From NCBI GenBank assembly GCA_029259595.1, contig JAJDEW010000174.1, positions 1 through 50,294 of the forward strand: 50,294 nt of DNA. Reading direction: 5' to 3'. A program made the position numbers and the translations under genes. This stretch comes from Planctomycetota bacterium. Its GTDB lineage: Bacteria; Planctomycetota; UBA1135; GCA-002686595. This document shows positions 33,873 through 42,585 of this stretch, one piece after another. The notes beneath the pieces are model-generated. The model was not told the DNA's origin. It saw only the letters and a list, made by a program, of their open reading frames with translations, and did no database searches. The number at the start of each line of letters is the position of its first letter. Within the stretch, counting starts at the first letter, position 1.

Positions 33873-35813
33873 ATGACGAAGACGAAGGCCGAGACGACCC
33901 CCCACCCCGCGCAGGGCGGCATCCGCCCGTCGAAGGCCGGGCGCTGGCGGGCGCTCGTGCTGGTCCTGATCCACGTGCTCGCGGCGATCCACATCGCGCA
34001 CTGGATGTCGACCGGCCGGACCATGTCGCCGCTCGAGCCCTCGGAGGCGATGGAGTTCTCGAAGCACTCGGTCGTGAACGCCGGCTTCGTCTTCTTCGGG
34101 CTGACGATTGCTTCCACGCTCGTGCTCGGACGCTGGTTCTGCGGGTGGGCCTGTCACCTGGTCGCCCTGCAGGACCTTTGCCGCTGGCTGCTCCTCAAGG
34201 TGGGGATCCGGCCGAAGGCGCTGCGCTCGCGCGCGCTCCTGTGGGTGCCGCTGATCGCGGCCCTCTACATGTTCGTCTACCCCCTGGCCTATCGCCTGTG
34301 GATCGGTGATGCCTTCGGGACGCCGACGACCGAGCTCACCAAGGCGGGCTTCTGGGACACCTTCCCGGTCTGGCCCGTGGCGCTCTTCACGTTCTTCGTG
34401 TGCGGCTTCGTCATCGTCTACTTCCTGGGGGCCAAGGGCTTTTGCACCTACGCCTGCCCCTACGGCGCGTTCTTCGGCCTGGCGGACAAGCTCGCGGTCG
34501 GGCGCATCCGCGTGACCGACGCCTGCGCGGGTTGCGGACACTGCACCGCGGTCTGCAGCTCGAACGTGCGCGTACACGCCGAGGTGCGCGACTGGGGCAT
34601 GGTGGTCGACCCCGGCTGCATGAAGTGCCTCGACTGCGTCAGCGTCTGCCCGACGAACGCGCTCTACTTCGGCTTCGGCAAGCCGTCGCTCTTCGCGAAA
34701 CCCCGCAAGGACCCCGAGCAACAGAAGTCCGCCCTGCGGTTCGCGGAGGAAGCGGCGCTCGCGCTGCTCTTCGTCGCCGTGTTCCTCATCGTGCGCGGGC
34801 TCTACGGGCTGGTCCCCTTCCTCTTGTCGCTCGGCATCGCGGCCATCTCGAGCTGGATCTTCCTGCTGGCCTTCCGCCTCTGGAAGCGCTCCGACGTGAC
34901 CCTGGTCACGACGCGCCTGAAGGCCGGCGGTCGCCTGCGTCCGGCCGGCCTGACCTTCCTGGTCGCGCTCCTGGCCTACACCGGCAGCCTGGTGCACGCG
35001 GGCCTGATCCAGCTCAAGACGAAGGAGAGCAGCGCGGCCTTCGAGGAGCTCACGGACGCCCGCGAGGCGGCGCTCGCGAACCCCGTCTGGGATCCGCCGC
35101 GCGCGGTGCGCGAGCGGGCCGACGCGGCCCTGGCCGACGCGCGCTTCGTCGCCGAACACGGCTGGTTCGAGACGCGCGGGCTCGACGTGCAGCTCGCCTG
35201 GTGGAACCTCGTGACCGGCCGGCCCGAGGAGTTCGTGCACGGGCTCGAGCAGGCCATCGAGGCGAGCGGCGACACGACCTGGCACGCGACCCTGGCGCGC
35301 TACTTCGACGCGCGCGGCGACGTCGAGCGCACGGTCGCGCACTACGAGCGCTTCCTCGCGGACCACCCCTCGCTGCAGGTCTACGACTACCTCGCGAAGC
35401 TGTTTTGGCGCACGGGCCGGCCGGAGGAGGCCCTGCGCATCTATTCCGAAGGCCGCGCGGCTCACCCCGACAACGCCGAGCTGGCTTTCAACGAGGGCAC
35501 CGCCTACGCGGCGCTGGGTCGCACCGACGAGGCGTTGCCCCTCTTCGAACGCGCCCTCGAGCTCGACCCCCAGCACCTCCCCGCCCGCGAGAACCTGGCC
35601 GGCGCCCTGTGCGAACGCGGTCGCTTCGCCGAGGGCGCTGCGCACTTTGCGCAAGCCCTGCTGCAGAACCCCGCCGACACGGAGACGCTACAGCTCTTGC
35701 TGCGCGCCTACGGCGCTGCCAACGACACCACCGGCGCGCGCACGGCCCTGCAAGCCGTGCTCGCGAAGGACCCGCAGAATGCGAACGTGCGCGCGGCGCT
35801 CGCGAGTCTCTGA
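33873..35813 (+). CDS. Membrane polyferredoxin (NapH/CcoG-like) fused to TPR domain
   Basis: The 646-residue protein combines a membrane iron-sulfur protein with TPRs. Helices near 26-44 and 65-85 precede CGWACH (90-95); further helices precede C191-TYA-C195-PYGAF. Two 4Fe-4S motifs follow: C218-x2-C221-x2-C224-x3-C228 and C249-x2-C252-x2-C255-x3-C259, the latter ending in CP. Helices near 291-335 and 357-380 complete the membrane part. This layout matches NapH/CcoG-type electron-transfer proteins. Residues from about 465 to the end are TPRs (AYAALGRTDEALPLFERALELDP is one). The TPR tail is an unusual addition and could bind a partner. A bidirectional hairpin separates it from the convergent lipoprotein gene. 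Confidence 0.88.
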   Translation: MTKTKAETTPHPAQGGIRPSKAGRWRALVLVLIHVLAAIHIAHWMSTGRTMSPLEPSEAMEFSKHSVVNAGFVFFGLTIASTLVLGRWFCGWACHLVALQDLCRWLLLKVGIRPKALRSRALLWVPLIAALYMFVYPLAYRLWIGDAFGTPTTELTKAGFWDTFPVWPVALFTFFVCGFVIVYFLGAKGFCTYACPYGAFFGLADKLAVGRIRVTDACAGCGHCTAVCSSNVRVHAEVRDWGMVVDPGCMKCLDCVSVCPTNALYFGFGKPSLFAKPRKDPEQQKSALRFAEEAALALLFVAVFLIVRGLYGLVPFLLSLGIAAISSWIFLLAFRLWKRSDVTLVTTRLKAGGRLRPAGLTFLVALLAYTGSLVHAGLIQLKTKESSAAFEELTDAREAALANPVWDPPRAVRERADAALADARFVAEHGWFETRGLDVQLAWWNLVTGRPEEFVHGLEQAIEASGDTTWHATLARYFDARGDVERTVAHYERFLADHPSLQVYDYLAKLFWRTGRPEEALRIYSEGRAAHPDNAELAFNEGTAYAALGRTDEALPLFERALELDPQHLPARENLAGALCERGRFAEGAAHFAQALLQNPADTETLQLLLRAYGAANDTTGARTALQAVLAKDPQNANVRAALASL

Positions 35814-35817
35814 CGAC

Positions 35818-35843
35818 GAGTTGCGAGCCAGAGCTCGCAGCTC
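35818..35843. terminator. Bidirectional hairpin between convergent genes
   Basis: GAGTTGCGAGC (35818-35828) and GCTCGCAGCTC (35833-35843) pair over 11 bp with one G-T wobble around CAGA. The stem sits exactly in the 33-nt gap between the converging stops at 35813 and 35847, so it can end both transcripts. It has no U-tract. Confidence 0.6.
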
Positions 35844-35846
35844 GGC

Positions 35847-36515
35847 TCACTTCAACGCGTCGATGAACGCGTCGTAGCTTTCGGCCCAGCGGTCCATGGT
35901 GGCCTTGGGGCCGACGGCTTTGATGTAGTAGGGGCCGCCGGAGCACTCGACGATCGTCGCCAACATGCGCATCTCGGGCTTGTTGTGACGCACGCCTTCT
36001 CCGGGGTTCATCTCGGCGATGTAGCGCCCGGTCAGGTCGAGGTGCGTGAGCTTCATCCCGTCGACCTCTTCCTCGGTGACGACGGCTGCCTCGCGCGAGC
36101 TCGTACCGTCGTCCTGGGCGAACATGCCGCACCAGCGTTCGATGTTGGCCGCGGCCGTACCGCCACCGCCGTGGAAGTAGAAGACGACCAGCTCGCCGGG
36201 CTCGTCGTCGCCTTCGACGCTCGGCAGCTTGTACTGGCGGTGGCGCAGCGAGCTCGCGGGAGTCTCGGAGACCCAGCCCGCTTGCTCGACGAAGTTGAGG
36301 CCGCCCGCCGACGGAGCCGGCGGCGCGCCGCCCACCGGAACGCCTTTGGGCACGGCCGGGCGGGCCGGTTGCTCGGAGGCCGTCGCCTCCGAGGTGTCGC
36401 TGGCGGACGTGGCGTGGCCCGAAGCGGACGGGGCACTGTCGCTCGAGACCGGCTGCGGGGCCTGGGAACAGGCCAGAACCAGGGCGAGAGAGACGAAACT
36501 GACGATGCGCGACAT
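35847..36515 (-). CDS. Lipoprotein of unknown function
   Basis: From ATG 36515 the product is 222 residues with a signal ending LVLACS (lipobox Cys16). A Ser/Ala/Pro-rich linker runs to about residue 85. The C-terminal domain of ~135 residues is compact: LRHRQYKLP, ELVVFYFHGGGGTAAANIERWCGMF, a MRMLATIVECSGGPYYIKAVGP core, and the final helix AESYDAFIDAL. I remember similar small envelope proteins in planctomycetes with the same Gly-rich plus NIERW pattern, but no named function. It is divergent from the ECF sigma fusion gene, with 148 nt between the starts. Confidence 0.75.
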   Translation of the reverse strand: MSRIVSFVSLALVLACSQAPQPVSSDSAPSASGHATSASDTSEATASEQPARPAVPKGVPVGGAPPAPSAGGLNFVEQAGWVSETPASSLRHRQYKLPSVEGDDEPGELVVFYFHGGGGTAAANIERWCGMFAQDDGTSSREAAVVTEEEVDGMKLTHLDLTGRYIAEMNPGEGVRHNKPEMRMLATIVECSGGPYYIKAVGPKATMDRWAESYDAFIDALK

Positions 36516-36663
36516 GGGCGATTCGGGGGGGGAAGCCGACGCGATCCGGAGGCGGATCGAGCGGTGGACTGCGACGAACGAGCGAGCTCTCCCTCCAAGA
36601 GGGGGCCATTTGAAGCGATTCCGTGCAACAGTGGAGGCCAGGTCTGCATCCGTCTCGCTGCCG

Positions 36664-39285
36664 ATGAACGAAGGCAACCCCGCTCCCGACCTGCTCCTGG
36701 CGCAAGCACGCTGGATCCGCGGCCTGGCCCTGCGCCTGGCACGGGATCCCGTCGAGGCCGAGGACGCGCTCCAGGAAACGTGGCTCGCGGCCCTGAAACG
36801 CCCGCCGCGAGCGGAGGACGCGAGCCCGGCGCGCGCGCGCGGCTGGCTCGCGCGCGTCCTGGCGAACGTCCTGCGTCAGGAAGCGCGCTCGGAGGGTGCT
36901 CGTACGAAGCGCGAACATTCGCGCGCCCGCTCCGAGGCGCTGCCCGACTCGACGGAGCTCCTCGGACAGGTCGACGCCCAGCGGGTCGTGGTCGAAGAGC
37001 TCCTGGCGCTGAAGGAGCCCTACCGGCGCGTCCTGCTCCTGCGCTACTTCCGGGATCACTCCGCCGCGGCGATCGCGCACGACACGGGGCTCTCGGCCGC
37101 GACCGTGCGCTCGCACCAGAAGCGCGCGCTCGCTCTGCTGCGCGAACGCATGGACGCGCGCTACGACGGGGACGGCCACGCCTGGCGGGCCGTGTTCCTG
37201 GCGCCTTCGTTCGTGCCGACGACGTCCCCGGCGAGCGCTGGGGCTTCCACCGCGGCCCTCACCGAGCTCCGGACCTGGATCGCCATGAATACCTTGACCA
37301 AAGTCGCCCTCGTCGCCGGACTCGTCGCCGCCGGCGTCGGCTATCGCTATTTCGACGGCAGTCGCCGCACCGAGGCGACGGCCAGCACGCCGCGCGACGC
37401 CCTGACGCCGCTCGCGCGGCCCGAGGACACCGCTCGCGCGAAGACGATCGAGCCGGTCGAAGCGCCCGCCGCGGTCGAGGAACGCGCCGCGGTCGCGACG
37501 CGCGAGCGAGAGCCCGAACCCGATGCCGTCGCCGAACCCGCGGTCGAAGCGAAGCCTGCCTTCGCCGCTGCCGGCGTGACGGCGACCTTCGTCGACGAGA
37601 GCACCAACCCGGTGCGCGGAGTGCGGACCTACCTCTTGAAAGAGGGCGCGCAAGCCTGGCGCGAGGACGCGCGCGCCGAAACGAGCGACTTCGAGGGGCG
37701 TGTCGTCCTCGAGCTCGCGATGGACGAGGAAGGGAAGAAGCGGCAGCTGGTCTACGAGGCCGACGGTTTCGTCAGCGGGATCGTGCCCGCACAGCTGCGC
37801 GCGGGGGAGACCCAGAGCCTCGGCACGATCGTGCTCGCCCCGGCCGCTCGCATCGCGGGCACGGTCTTCCATCGCGGCGGCCGCCCCCTGGCCGGTGCCA
37901 GCGTCTGGTTCGACACGAAGGCGCTACCCGATTTTCCGGAGGGTCACCTGCGGCGGAGAGGTATGGGAGAGTTTTTCGCTCCGCCGACGACTCCCCTGGC
38001 TGTCACGACCGACGAAAACGGCCGCTACTTGCTCGAGGGTTTGCCGCGTGCCCAGGGAAGGGTCTGGGCCCATGCCGAGGACTTCCGCTACTCGTACACC
38101 GACGAACTCTCGACCGATCAACGTCCCTGGACGGACGTCGATCTCGAGCTCGAACCGCTCGGAGTCGCCGACCGCATCGCGTGCACGGTCCTCCTGCCGG
38201 ACGGCAGCCCCTACGCCAATCAATCGGTGCAATACGGTTTCAACGACACGGGCTGGTCGCTGTCGAGCTCGCTCATGACGGACGGCGACGGGCGCCTCGA
38301 CCTCGTCGTCTGGCGCGAGGCGGCGCACGCCTTCACGATCAAGGGCAAGTACGAGCAGTGGGCCACGCACCGCGTCGAGGACGTCATGCCCGGAGCGGAT
38401 TTCGTCATCCAGCTGCGTGCACCGGTGTCCCTCGAGCTCGCGGTGCGGGATCCGGACGGAGTTTCGCTCCCCGCCTATTCCTTCGACATCCAGGTCGGAA
38501 CGAAGTCGCGCTCGAACCAGCGGATCGAAGCAATCCCACTCGAAGGCGTCTTCCGCTTCGATCGCCCCGAGGCCGAGTTCGTCCTGACCGTACGCGCACC
38601 GGGCTTCACCGAGGAGGAGCTCGGGCCCTTCACGAAGGAGAAATCGGGACGCATCGAGTGCACGCTGTTCCCGGTACCGACCGTCAGCGGGATCGTGCTC
38701 GCCGATGGGCAGCCGGTCGCGGGCGCCAAGATCGGGCTGTACTCCGTCGTGGGCGACAACATGCGGCTCATGGTCAACGGCTTCCCGTGCCTCATGCACA
38801 GCAACGCGCGCGAGCGCGGCATGGGCAAGAGCGACGCGGACGGCATGTTCGAGATCGGGCTGCGCCAGAGCGACGAGTACTACGTCATCGTCGAAGCCGA
38901 CGGGCTGGCACCGGCCGTCCTCGGCCCCTGGTCGATCCACGTCGACACCGGCCTCGCGGACCTCGAGGTGCACCTGAAGGAAGGTGCCACGCTCGAAGTG
39001 CGGGTTTCGCTTCCGGACGGCGCCGACCCCGCCGGACGCATCGTCGGCATCACGGATGGGCGACCGGACGCGCGAACGAAGCGCGTGGACGAGGACGGTG
39101 TCGCGCGCTTCCACGGACTGACGCTCGGACGCTACCTGGTCCGGCTCGTGGACAAGGAGATCCGCACGAACTACACGACGTCATCGTCCTATGACGTCGA
39201 TCCACCGAGCCGCTTCGAGCTGCCCTGGGTTGTCGAGGTCGGCCCCGGGACGACGACGTACACGCTGGTCGTCGACGAGGAGTGA
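36664..39285 (+). CDS. ECF sigma factor fused to a membrane helix and carboxypeptidase-regulatory-like domains
   Basis: From ATG 36664 the product is 873 residues in one uninterrupted frame. Residues about 10-75 are sigma region 2 (ARDPVEAEDALQETWLAAL), and 110-165 are region 4 with its helix-turn-helix (AAAIAHDTGLSAATVRSHQKRALALLRERM). After a linker a single transmembrane helix follows (about 212-230, TKVALVAGLVAAGVGYRYF), then an acidic Pro/Ala linker. About five beta-rich domains of the carboxypeptidase-regulatory/CnaB-like type complete it, with phrases such as TVFHRGGRPLAGASVWF, TDENGRYLLEGLP and GIVLADGQPVAGAKIGLYS. The topology puts the DNA-binding part inside and the beta domains outside, so it could act as a membrane-tethered sigma factor. 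A Met at 208 lies just before the helix. The function is inferred. Confidence 0.85.
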   Translation: MNEGNPAPDLLLAQARWIRGLALRLARDPVEAEDALQETWLAALKRPPRAEDASPARARGWLARVLANVLRQEARSEGARTKREHSRARSEALPDSTELLGQVDAQRVVVEELLALKEPYRRVLLLRYFRDHSAAAIAHDTGLSAATVRSHQKRALALLRERMDARYDGDGHAWRAVFLAPSFVPTTSPASAGASTAALTELRTWIAMNTLTKVALVAGLVAAGVGYRYFDGSRRTEATASTPRDALTPLARPEDTARAKTIEPVEAPAAVEERAAVATREREPEPDAVAEPAVEAKPAFAAAGVTATFVDESTNPVRGVRTYLLKEGAQAWREDARAETSDFEGRVVLELAMDEEGKKRQLVYEADGFVSGIVPAQLRAGETQSLGTIVLAPAARIAGTVFHRGGRPLAGASVWFDTKALPDFPEGHLRRRGMGEFFAPPTTPLAVTTDENGRYLLEGLPRAQGRVWAHAEDFRYSYTDELSTDQRPWTDVDLELEPLGVADRIACTVLLPDGSPYANQSVQYGFNDTGWSLSSSLMTDGDGRLDLVVWREAAHAFTIKGKYEQWATHRVEDVMPGADFVIQLRAPVSLELAVRDPDGVSLPAYSFDIQVGTKSRSNQRIEAIPLEGVFRFDRPEAEFVLTVRAPGFTEEELGPFTKEKSGRIECTLFPVPTVSGIVLADGQPVAGAKIGLYSVVGDNMRLMVNGFPCLMHSNARERGMGKSDADGMFEIGLRQSDEYYVIVEADGLAPAVLGPWSIHVDTGLADLEVHLKEGATLEVRVSLPDGADPAGRIVGITDGRPDARTKRVDEDGVARFHGLTLGRYLVRLVDKEIRTNYTTSSSYDVDPPSRFELPWVVEVGPGTTTYTLVVDEE

Positions 39286-39291
39286 CCGCGT

Positions 39292-40776
39292 TCAGTCCTG
39301 CGAGTCGGCGTAGCCCATCGCCTTGATGTCGTCGAGCGCCGCCGCGTCGTCCCAGTCGCCGCCCGCACCGGTCGCGGCCGGCTGGCCGATCGCGTCGCGG
39401 ACCGCGGCGCGCAGACGCGCGAGCTCGGTCGCGTCGACCTCGTTCGGATCGAGCGGGTGGACCTCGCCAGGGTCCGCCACGAGGTCATAGAGCTCCTCGC
39501 TTCCATCCGACGCCACGATCAGCTTCAGGCGCGCGCCGATGGCCGCGCGCAGCTCGCGCTCGTAGGGGCGCAGCTTGCCGGCTGCGATCATCTCCTCGGA
39601 GAAGACACGGCGCGAGACCTCCGGCTCCTCGAGCGACGCCAACACGATCCGATCGGGCGGACCAGGTCGACGCAGGTCGAGGCCGACGGCGTGATCGTCC
39701 GCCAAGAGCCCGACCGACGCGAGGATCGTCGAGTACAGGTCGGTGATCTGCACCAGGTCGCCCCGCGTCGTCCCCGCTGGGAAGTCGGGTCCACGGGCGA
39801 TGAGCGGAATGCGCAGGTTCGAGTCGTAGACGTTCAGGATGTGAGTGGCGTGGCCATGCTCGCCGAAGTTCTCGCCGTGATCCGAGAGCACGAAGACCAG
39901 CGTGTTCTCGGGGTCGCTCACCGCGTCGAGGGCCTCGACGATGCGCGCGACCACGGCGTCGACCATCCGTAACTCGCCCTCGTACATGCTCCGTAGCTGA
40001 TTCCACTCGTCCTCGCTCAGCGGGAACGTGCCGTCGTAGTGACGTTGGATCAGCCGGGTGCCCTTGGCGTCGGGATAGTGGCGCTGGATCGCCGACCAAC
40101 GGTCGGAGCGCGCGCCCATGAAGTGACTGGCCTGTTGCCACGGCGGCAGGTACGGCAGGTGCGGCTCGACGACGTTGACGAACACGAAGTGCGGGCGCTC
40201 GGGATCGCGCGTGGACTCGATCCACGCCCGCACGGCCTGGACCGTCTGGTGCTCGGCCGCCGGTCGCTTCTGGCCTTCCGGGTCGTTCGCCAGAGACTCG
40301 AGGTGTGCGCGGTAGCTCGAGATGTAGTTCTCGAAGTGCTCGAAGCCGCGGTCGAGACCCGAACGGTCCGAGATCCAGGTGTTGTTGCTGAAGCCGGCGG
40401 TCTGGTAGCCGGCCTCGGACAAACGCTCGGCCAGCACGGGCAGCGAATCCGCGACACGCAGCTCGAGCTGGTGGGCGCGGTGGGTCTTCGGGAGCGTGCC
40501 CGTGAAGAGCGAGGCGTGCGACGGCAGCGTCCAGCACGAGGTCGAGTAGGCCCGGTCGAAGCGCGTGCCCTGCCGCGCGAGCTCTTCCAGGAAGGGGGTC
40601 GTCGGGCGCGGGTGGCCGTAGGCGGACAGGAAGTCCGGCCGGACCGTGTCCATCACGATCACGACGATGTCCGGTCGGGCGGGGCCACCGCCCGAGCACG
40701 AGCCAGCCGACGCGACCAGGCCGAGGAGGCTCAGCGTCGCGAGGCGCCGCCACGGGGGCCGATTCCACGTTCGCAT
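39292..40776 (-). CDS. Sulfatase-like lipoprotein with Thr at the nucleophile position
   Basis: From ATG 40776 the product is 494 residues; ATG 40797 is an alternative start. A signal peptide ends at Cys27 (SAGSC), so it is probably a lipoprotein. The alkaline-phosphatase/sulfatase fold is clear: VIVMDTVRPDFLSAYG with Asp43, then CWTLPSHASLFTG with Thr83 at the position of the formylglycine Cys/Ser. Also present are HYDGTFPLSEDEW...MYEGELRMVD, VLSDHGENFGEHGH and the ending DIKAMGYADSQD. T-x-P-S-H cannot be matured to formylglycine, so a phosphohydrolase or phosphotransferase (such as phosphoglycerol or phosphoethanolamine transfer) is more likely than a sulfatase. It is divergent from the three tandem GT-C genes and its stop is 6 nt from the sigma fusion stop. 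Confidence 0.88.
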   Translation of the reverse strand: MRTWNRPPWRRLATLSLLGLVASAGSCSGGGPARPDIVVIVMDTVRPDFLSAYGHPRPTTPFLEELARQGTRFDRAYSTSCWTLPSHASLFTGTLPKTHRAHQLELRVADSLPVLAERLSEAGYQTAGFSNNTWISDRSGLDRGFEHFENYISSYRAHLESLANDPEGQKRPAAEHQTVQAVRAWIESTRDPERPHFVFVNVVEPHLPYLPPWQQASHFMGARSDRWSAIQRHYPDAKGTRLIQRHYDGTFPLSEDEWNQLRSMYEGELRMVDAVVARIVEALDAVSDPENTLVFVLSDHGENFGEHGHATHILNVYDSNLRIPLIARGPDFPAGTTRGDLVQITDLYSTILASVGLLADDHAVGLDLRRPGPPDRIVLASLEEPEVSRRVFSEEMIAAGKLRPYERELRAAIGARLKLIVASDGSEELYDLVADPGEVHPLDPNEVDATELARLRAAVRDAIGQPAATGAGGDWDDAAALDDIKAMGYADSQD

Positions 40777-40858
40777 GGGGTGTTCGAAGTCCTTCATGCC
40801 CCTGTCAGGGAGCGCCGTTTCGCGCGATTCCTCCGTCGTCCGCGCCTGCGGCAAACCC

Positions 40859-40865
40859 TATCCTA
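40859..40865. promoter_or_regulatory. Overlapping divergent -10-like hexamers
   Basis: TATCCT (40859-40864, plus strand) and TAGGAT (40860-40865, minus strand) overlap in the 207-nt space between the sulfatase-like gene and the GT-C operon. The leaders would be about 119 nt towards the GT-C side and 83 nt (or 62 nt from 40797) towards the other. No -35 elements are evident. Confidence 0.35.
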
Positions 40866-40973
40866 AGCCGCCCCCAGGTCGCAGGGAATCGAGCGACCCG
40901 TCCATGCTCCCGCAATCCCCGCCCAGCTCGCCGTCCCTCGCACGCTCCCGTTCGGGGAGCCCGTGAGGCTCCG

Positions 40974-40978
40974 AAGGA
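40974..40978 (+). promoter_or_regulatory. Ribosome binding site AAGGA deciding the start of GT-C paralogue 2
   Basis: AAGGA stands 5 nt before ATG 40984 and favours it over the in-frame GTG at 40963, which has no comparable site. Confidence 0.6.
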
Positions 40979-40983
40979 CGGAC

Positions 40984-42585
40984 ATGGACACGGGCACCGA
41001 ATCGGGCACGACGAGTCCCGCGCGGGCCTCCGGGCGCAGGCTCGCGCTCGAATGCGCGCTGGTGGCGGCCGCCGCCACCGTGCTTCTGTGGCTTCACGCC
41101 GGCTTCTTCTCGCCTGAACGGCTGCACGTCAGCGGGCGCTTCGTCGACCAGGGCAACTACATTTCGACGGCGCGCGTTCTGGTCGACACGGGCGAGCTGC
41201 GCTGCGGTCTGATCTTCCCGGCCCACCTCGAGCGCGAGAACTGGCGTCCCTACATGCCCGGGCACTACCTGTCCCTGGCGCTGTCCTACGCCGTCTTCGG
41301 CTACGGGGTCTTCACGTCGCTCCTGCCGAACCTCGTGGCCTTCGTCCTCGCGACGACGGCGACCTTCTTGATCGGCCGCGAACTCTACGGCCTGCGCGCC
41401 GGGCTGCTCGCGGGCGCCCTCTTCGCACTCTTTCCCGGCAATCTGACGTACGCCTTCACGGCGATGGCCGAGCTGACCTTCACGGCGGCCGGCGCGTTGG
41501 CACTGGCCGCCTTCCTGCGCCTCCCGGAGCGCTGGCGCGCGGAAGGCGGCATGCTGCTCCTGGCCTTGCCGTTCCTGTTCCGGGAGACCGGCGCGCTGCT
41601 CGTCCTGCCCATGCTCGGCCTCCTCCTGCAGAACGGTCGTGGGAAGAAGAACCTGCGGAACGCGCTGCTCCTGGGCTTGCTCGCGGTCGGTTTCCTCTAC
41701 GTCGTGAACGTCTGGCAGACCGCCCAGGGCAAGGGCGCCGTCCCGCTCTCCTGGGTGACCGAGGGCAAGTTCAACTACATGGACGCCTTCGCCCCCGAGC
41801 CCGCCCGACTCTCGCCGGGCGAGTGGATCGCCGCGCTCTTCGACAACGCCGGGCGCAACGCGGCGGAGACGGCCGAGCAGTTCCGCGACCAGGGCTTCCA
41901 GATGAGCGTCGTGGGGCACTGGACGATCGTAGGCCTGATCGGCGTGAGCTTGTGCGCGGGCGTCCTGCGGCGCAAGCGCGAGAGCTTCCCGCTCGGCGTG
42001 GCCGCGCTCGGGCTCGTGCTGTTGGCGATGGTCTACTTCCTCTACGACGTGAAGGGCCAGAAGGGCATGCGCAGCATGCTGTTCGCCTTCCCCTGCCTCG
42101 CCGTCGTGGCCGGTTCGGCCTTCGAGCGCGTCTTCCTGGGCCGCGGGCCCGGCGGCGCGGGCCTGCGGGCGGTCCGTTATGCCAGCGGAGCGCTCGTGAC
42201 GTTGGTGCTCCTCGCAGGGGCGCACCTGACCACGGTCCTCTCCGGACGTGAGCTCAGCAACCTCGACGGCATCGCCGACTCCGCCACGCGCGTCCTGCGC
42301 GAACTGCACGCGGCCAACCCCGACCTGGCGGTCGTCGCCCCTCACGAGATGATGATGGACTTCATCGTGTCGGCCTATCCGACGCCGGTGTCGTTTCCGC
42401 CCGCGAACGAGCAGACGCTCGAGCTGCTCGATCAGAAGCACCCGATCGGAACGCTCGTCTTCAACAAGAGGTTTTTCGGCACCGACCTCTCCAAGGAAGC
42501 GCTGCAGGCCCTCTCGCTGCGCCGCTACTACCCCGACATCCACTCGGGCGAACGGGTCTACGTCGCGTTCCAGAAGAAGCGATGA
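40984..42585 (+). CDS. Polytopic GT-C-like glycosyltransferase, paralogue 2
   Basis: The 533-residue membrane protein starts at ATG 40984, with AAGGA 5 nt upstream. It follows the GT-C plan: a first helix near 25-45, the acidic loop FVDQGNYISTAR with Asp55, WRPYMPGHYLSLAL near 88-100, a FLFRETGALLVLP segment, NVWQTAQGKGAVPLSWVTEG, and YDVKGQKGMRSMLF towards the end. A soluble C-terminal domain begins around 425. It is first of three tandem paralogues, the next starting within its stop (ATGA). The acceptor and sugar are unknown. Confidence 0.8.
   Translation: MDTGTESGTTSPARASGRRLALECALVAAAATVLLWLHAGFFSPERLHVSGRFVDQGNYISTARVLVDTGELRCGLIFPAHLERENWRPYMPGHYLSLALSYAVFGYGVFTSLLPNLVAFVLATTATFLIGRELYGLRAGLLAGALFALFPGNLTYAFTAMAELTFTAAGALALAAFLRLPERWRAEGGMLLLALPFLFRETGALLVLPMLGLLLQNGRGKKNLRNALLLGLLAVGFLYVVNVWQTAQGKGAVPLSWVTEGKFNYMDAFAPEPARLSPGEWIAALFDNAGRNAAETAEQFRDQGFQMSVVGHWTIVGLIGVSLCAGVLRRKRESFPLGVAALGLVLLAMVYFLYDVKGQKGMRSMLFAFPCLAVVAGSAFERVFLGRGPGGAGLRAVRYASGALVTLVLLAGAHLTTVLSGRELSNLDGIADSATRVLRELHAANPDLAVVAPHEMMMDFIVSAYPTPVSFPPANEQTLELLDQKHPIGTLVFNKRFFGTDLSKEALQALSLRRYYPDIHSGERVYVAFQKKR

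Noticed and set aside
33768..35654. A 628-residue minus-strand open frame opposite the polyferredoxin gene
   Set aside because: The plus strand encodes conserved Cys motifs and membrane helices; the antisense product is low-complexity charged sequence.
37285..39285. A separate gene starting at the ATG for Met208 of the sigma fusion
   Set aside because: There is no stop between the sigma part and the membrane part and no ribosome binding site before this ATG, so a single fused gene is the simpler reading. An internal start remains possible and is raised as a finding.
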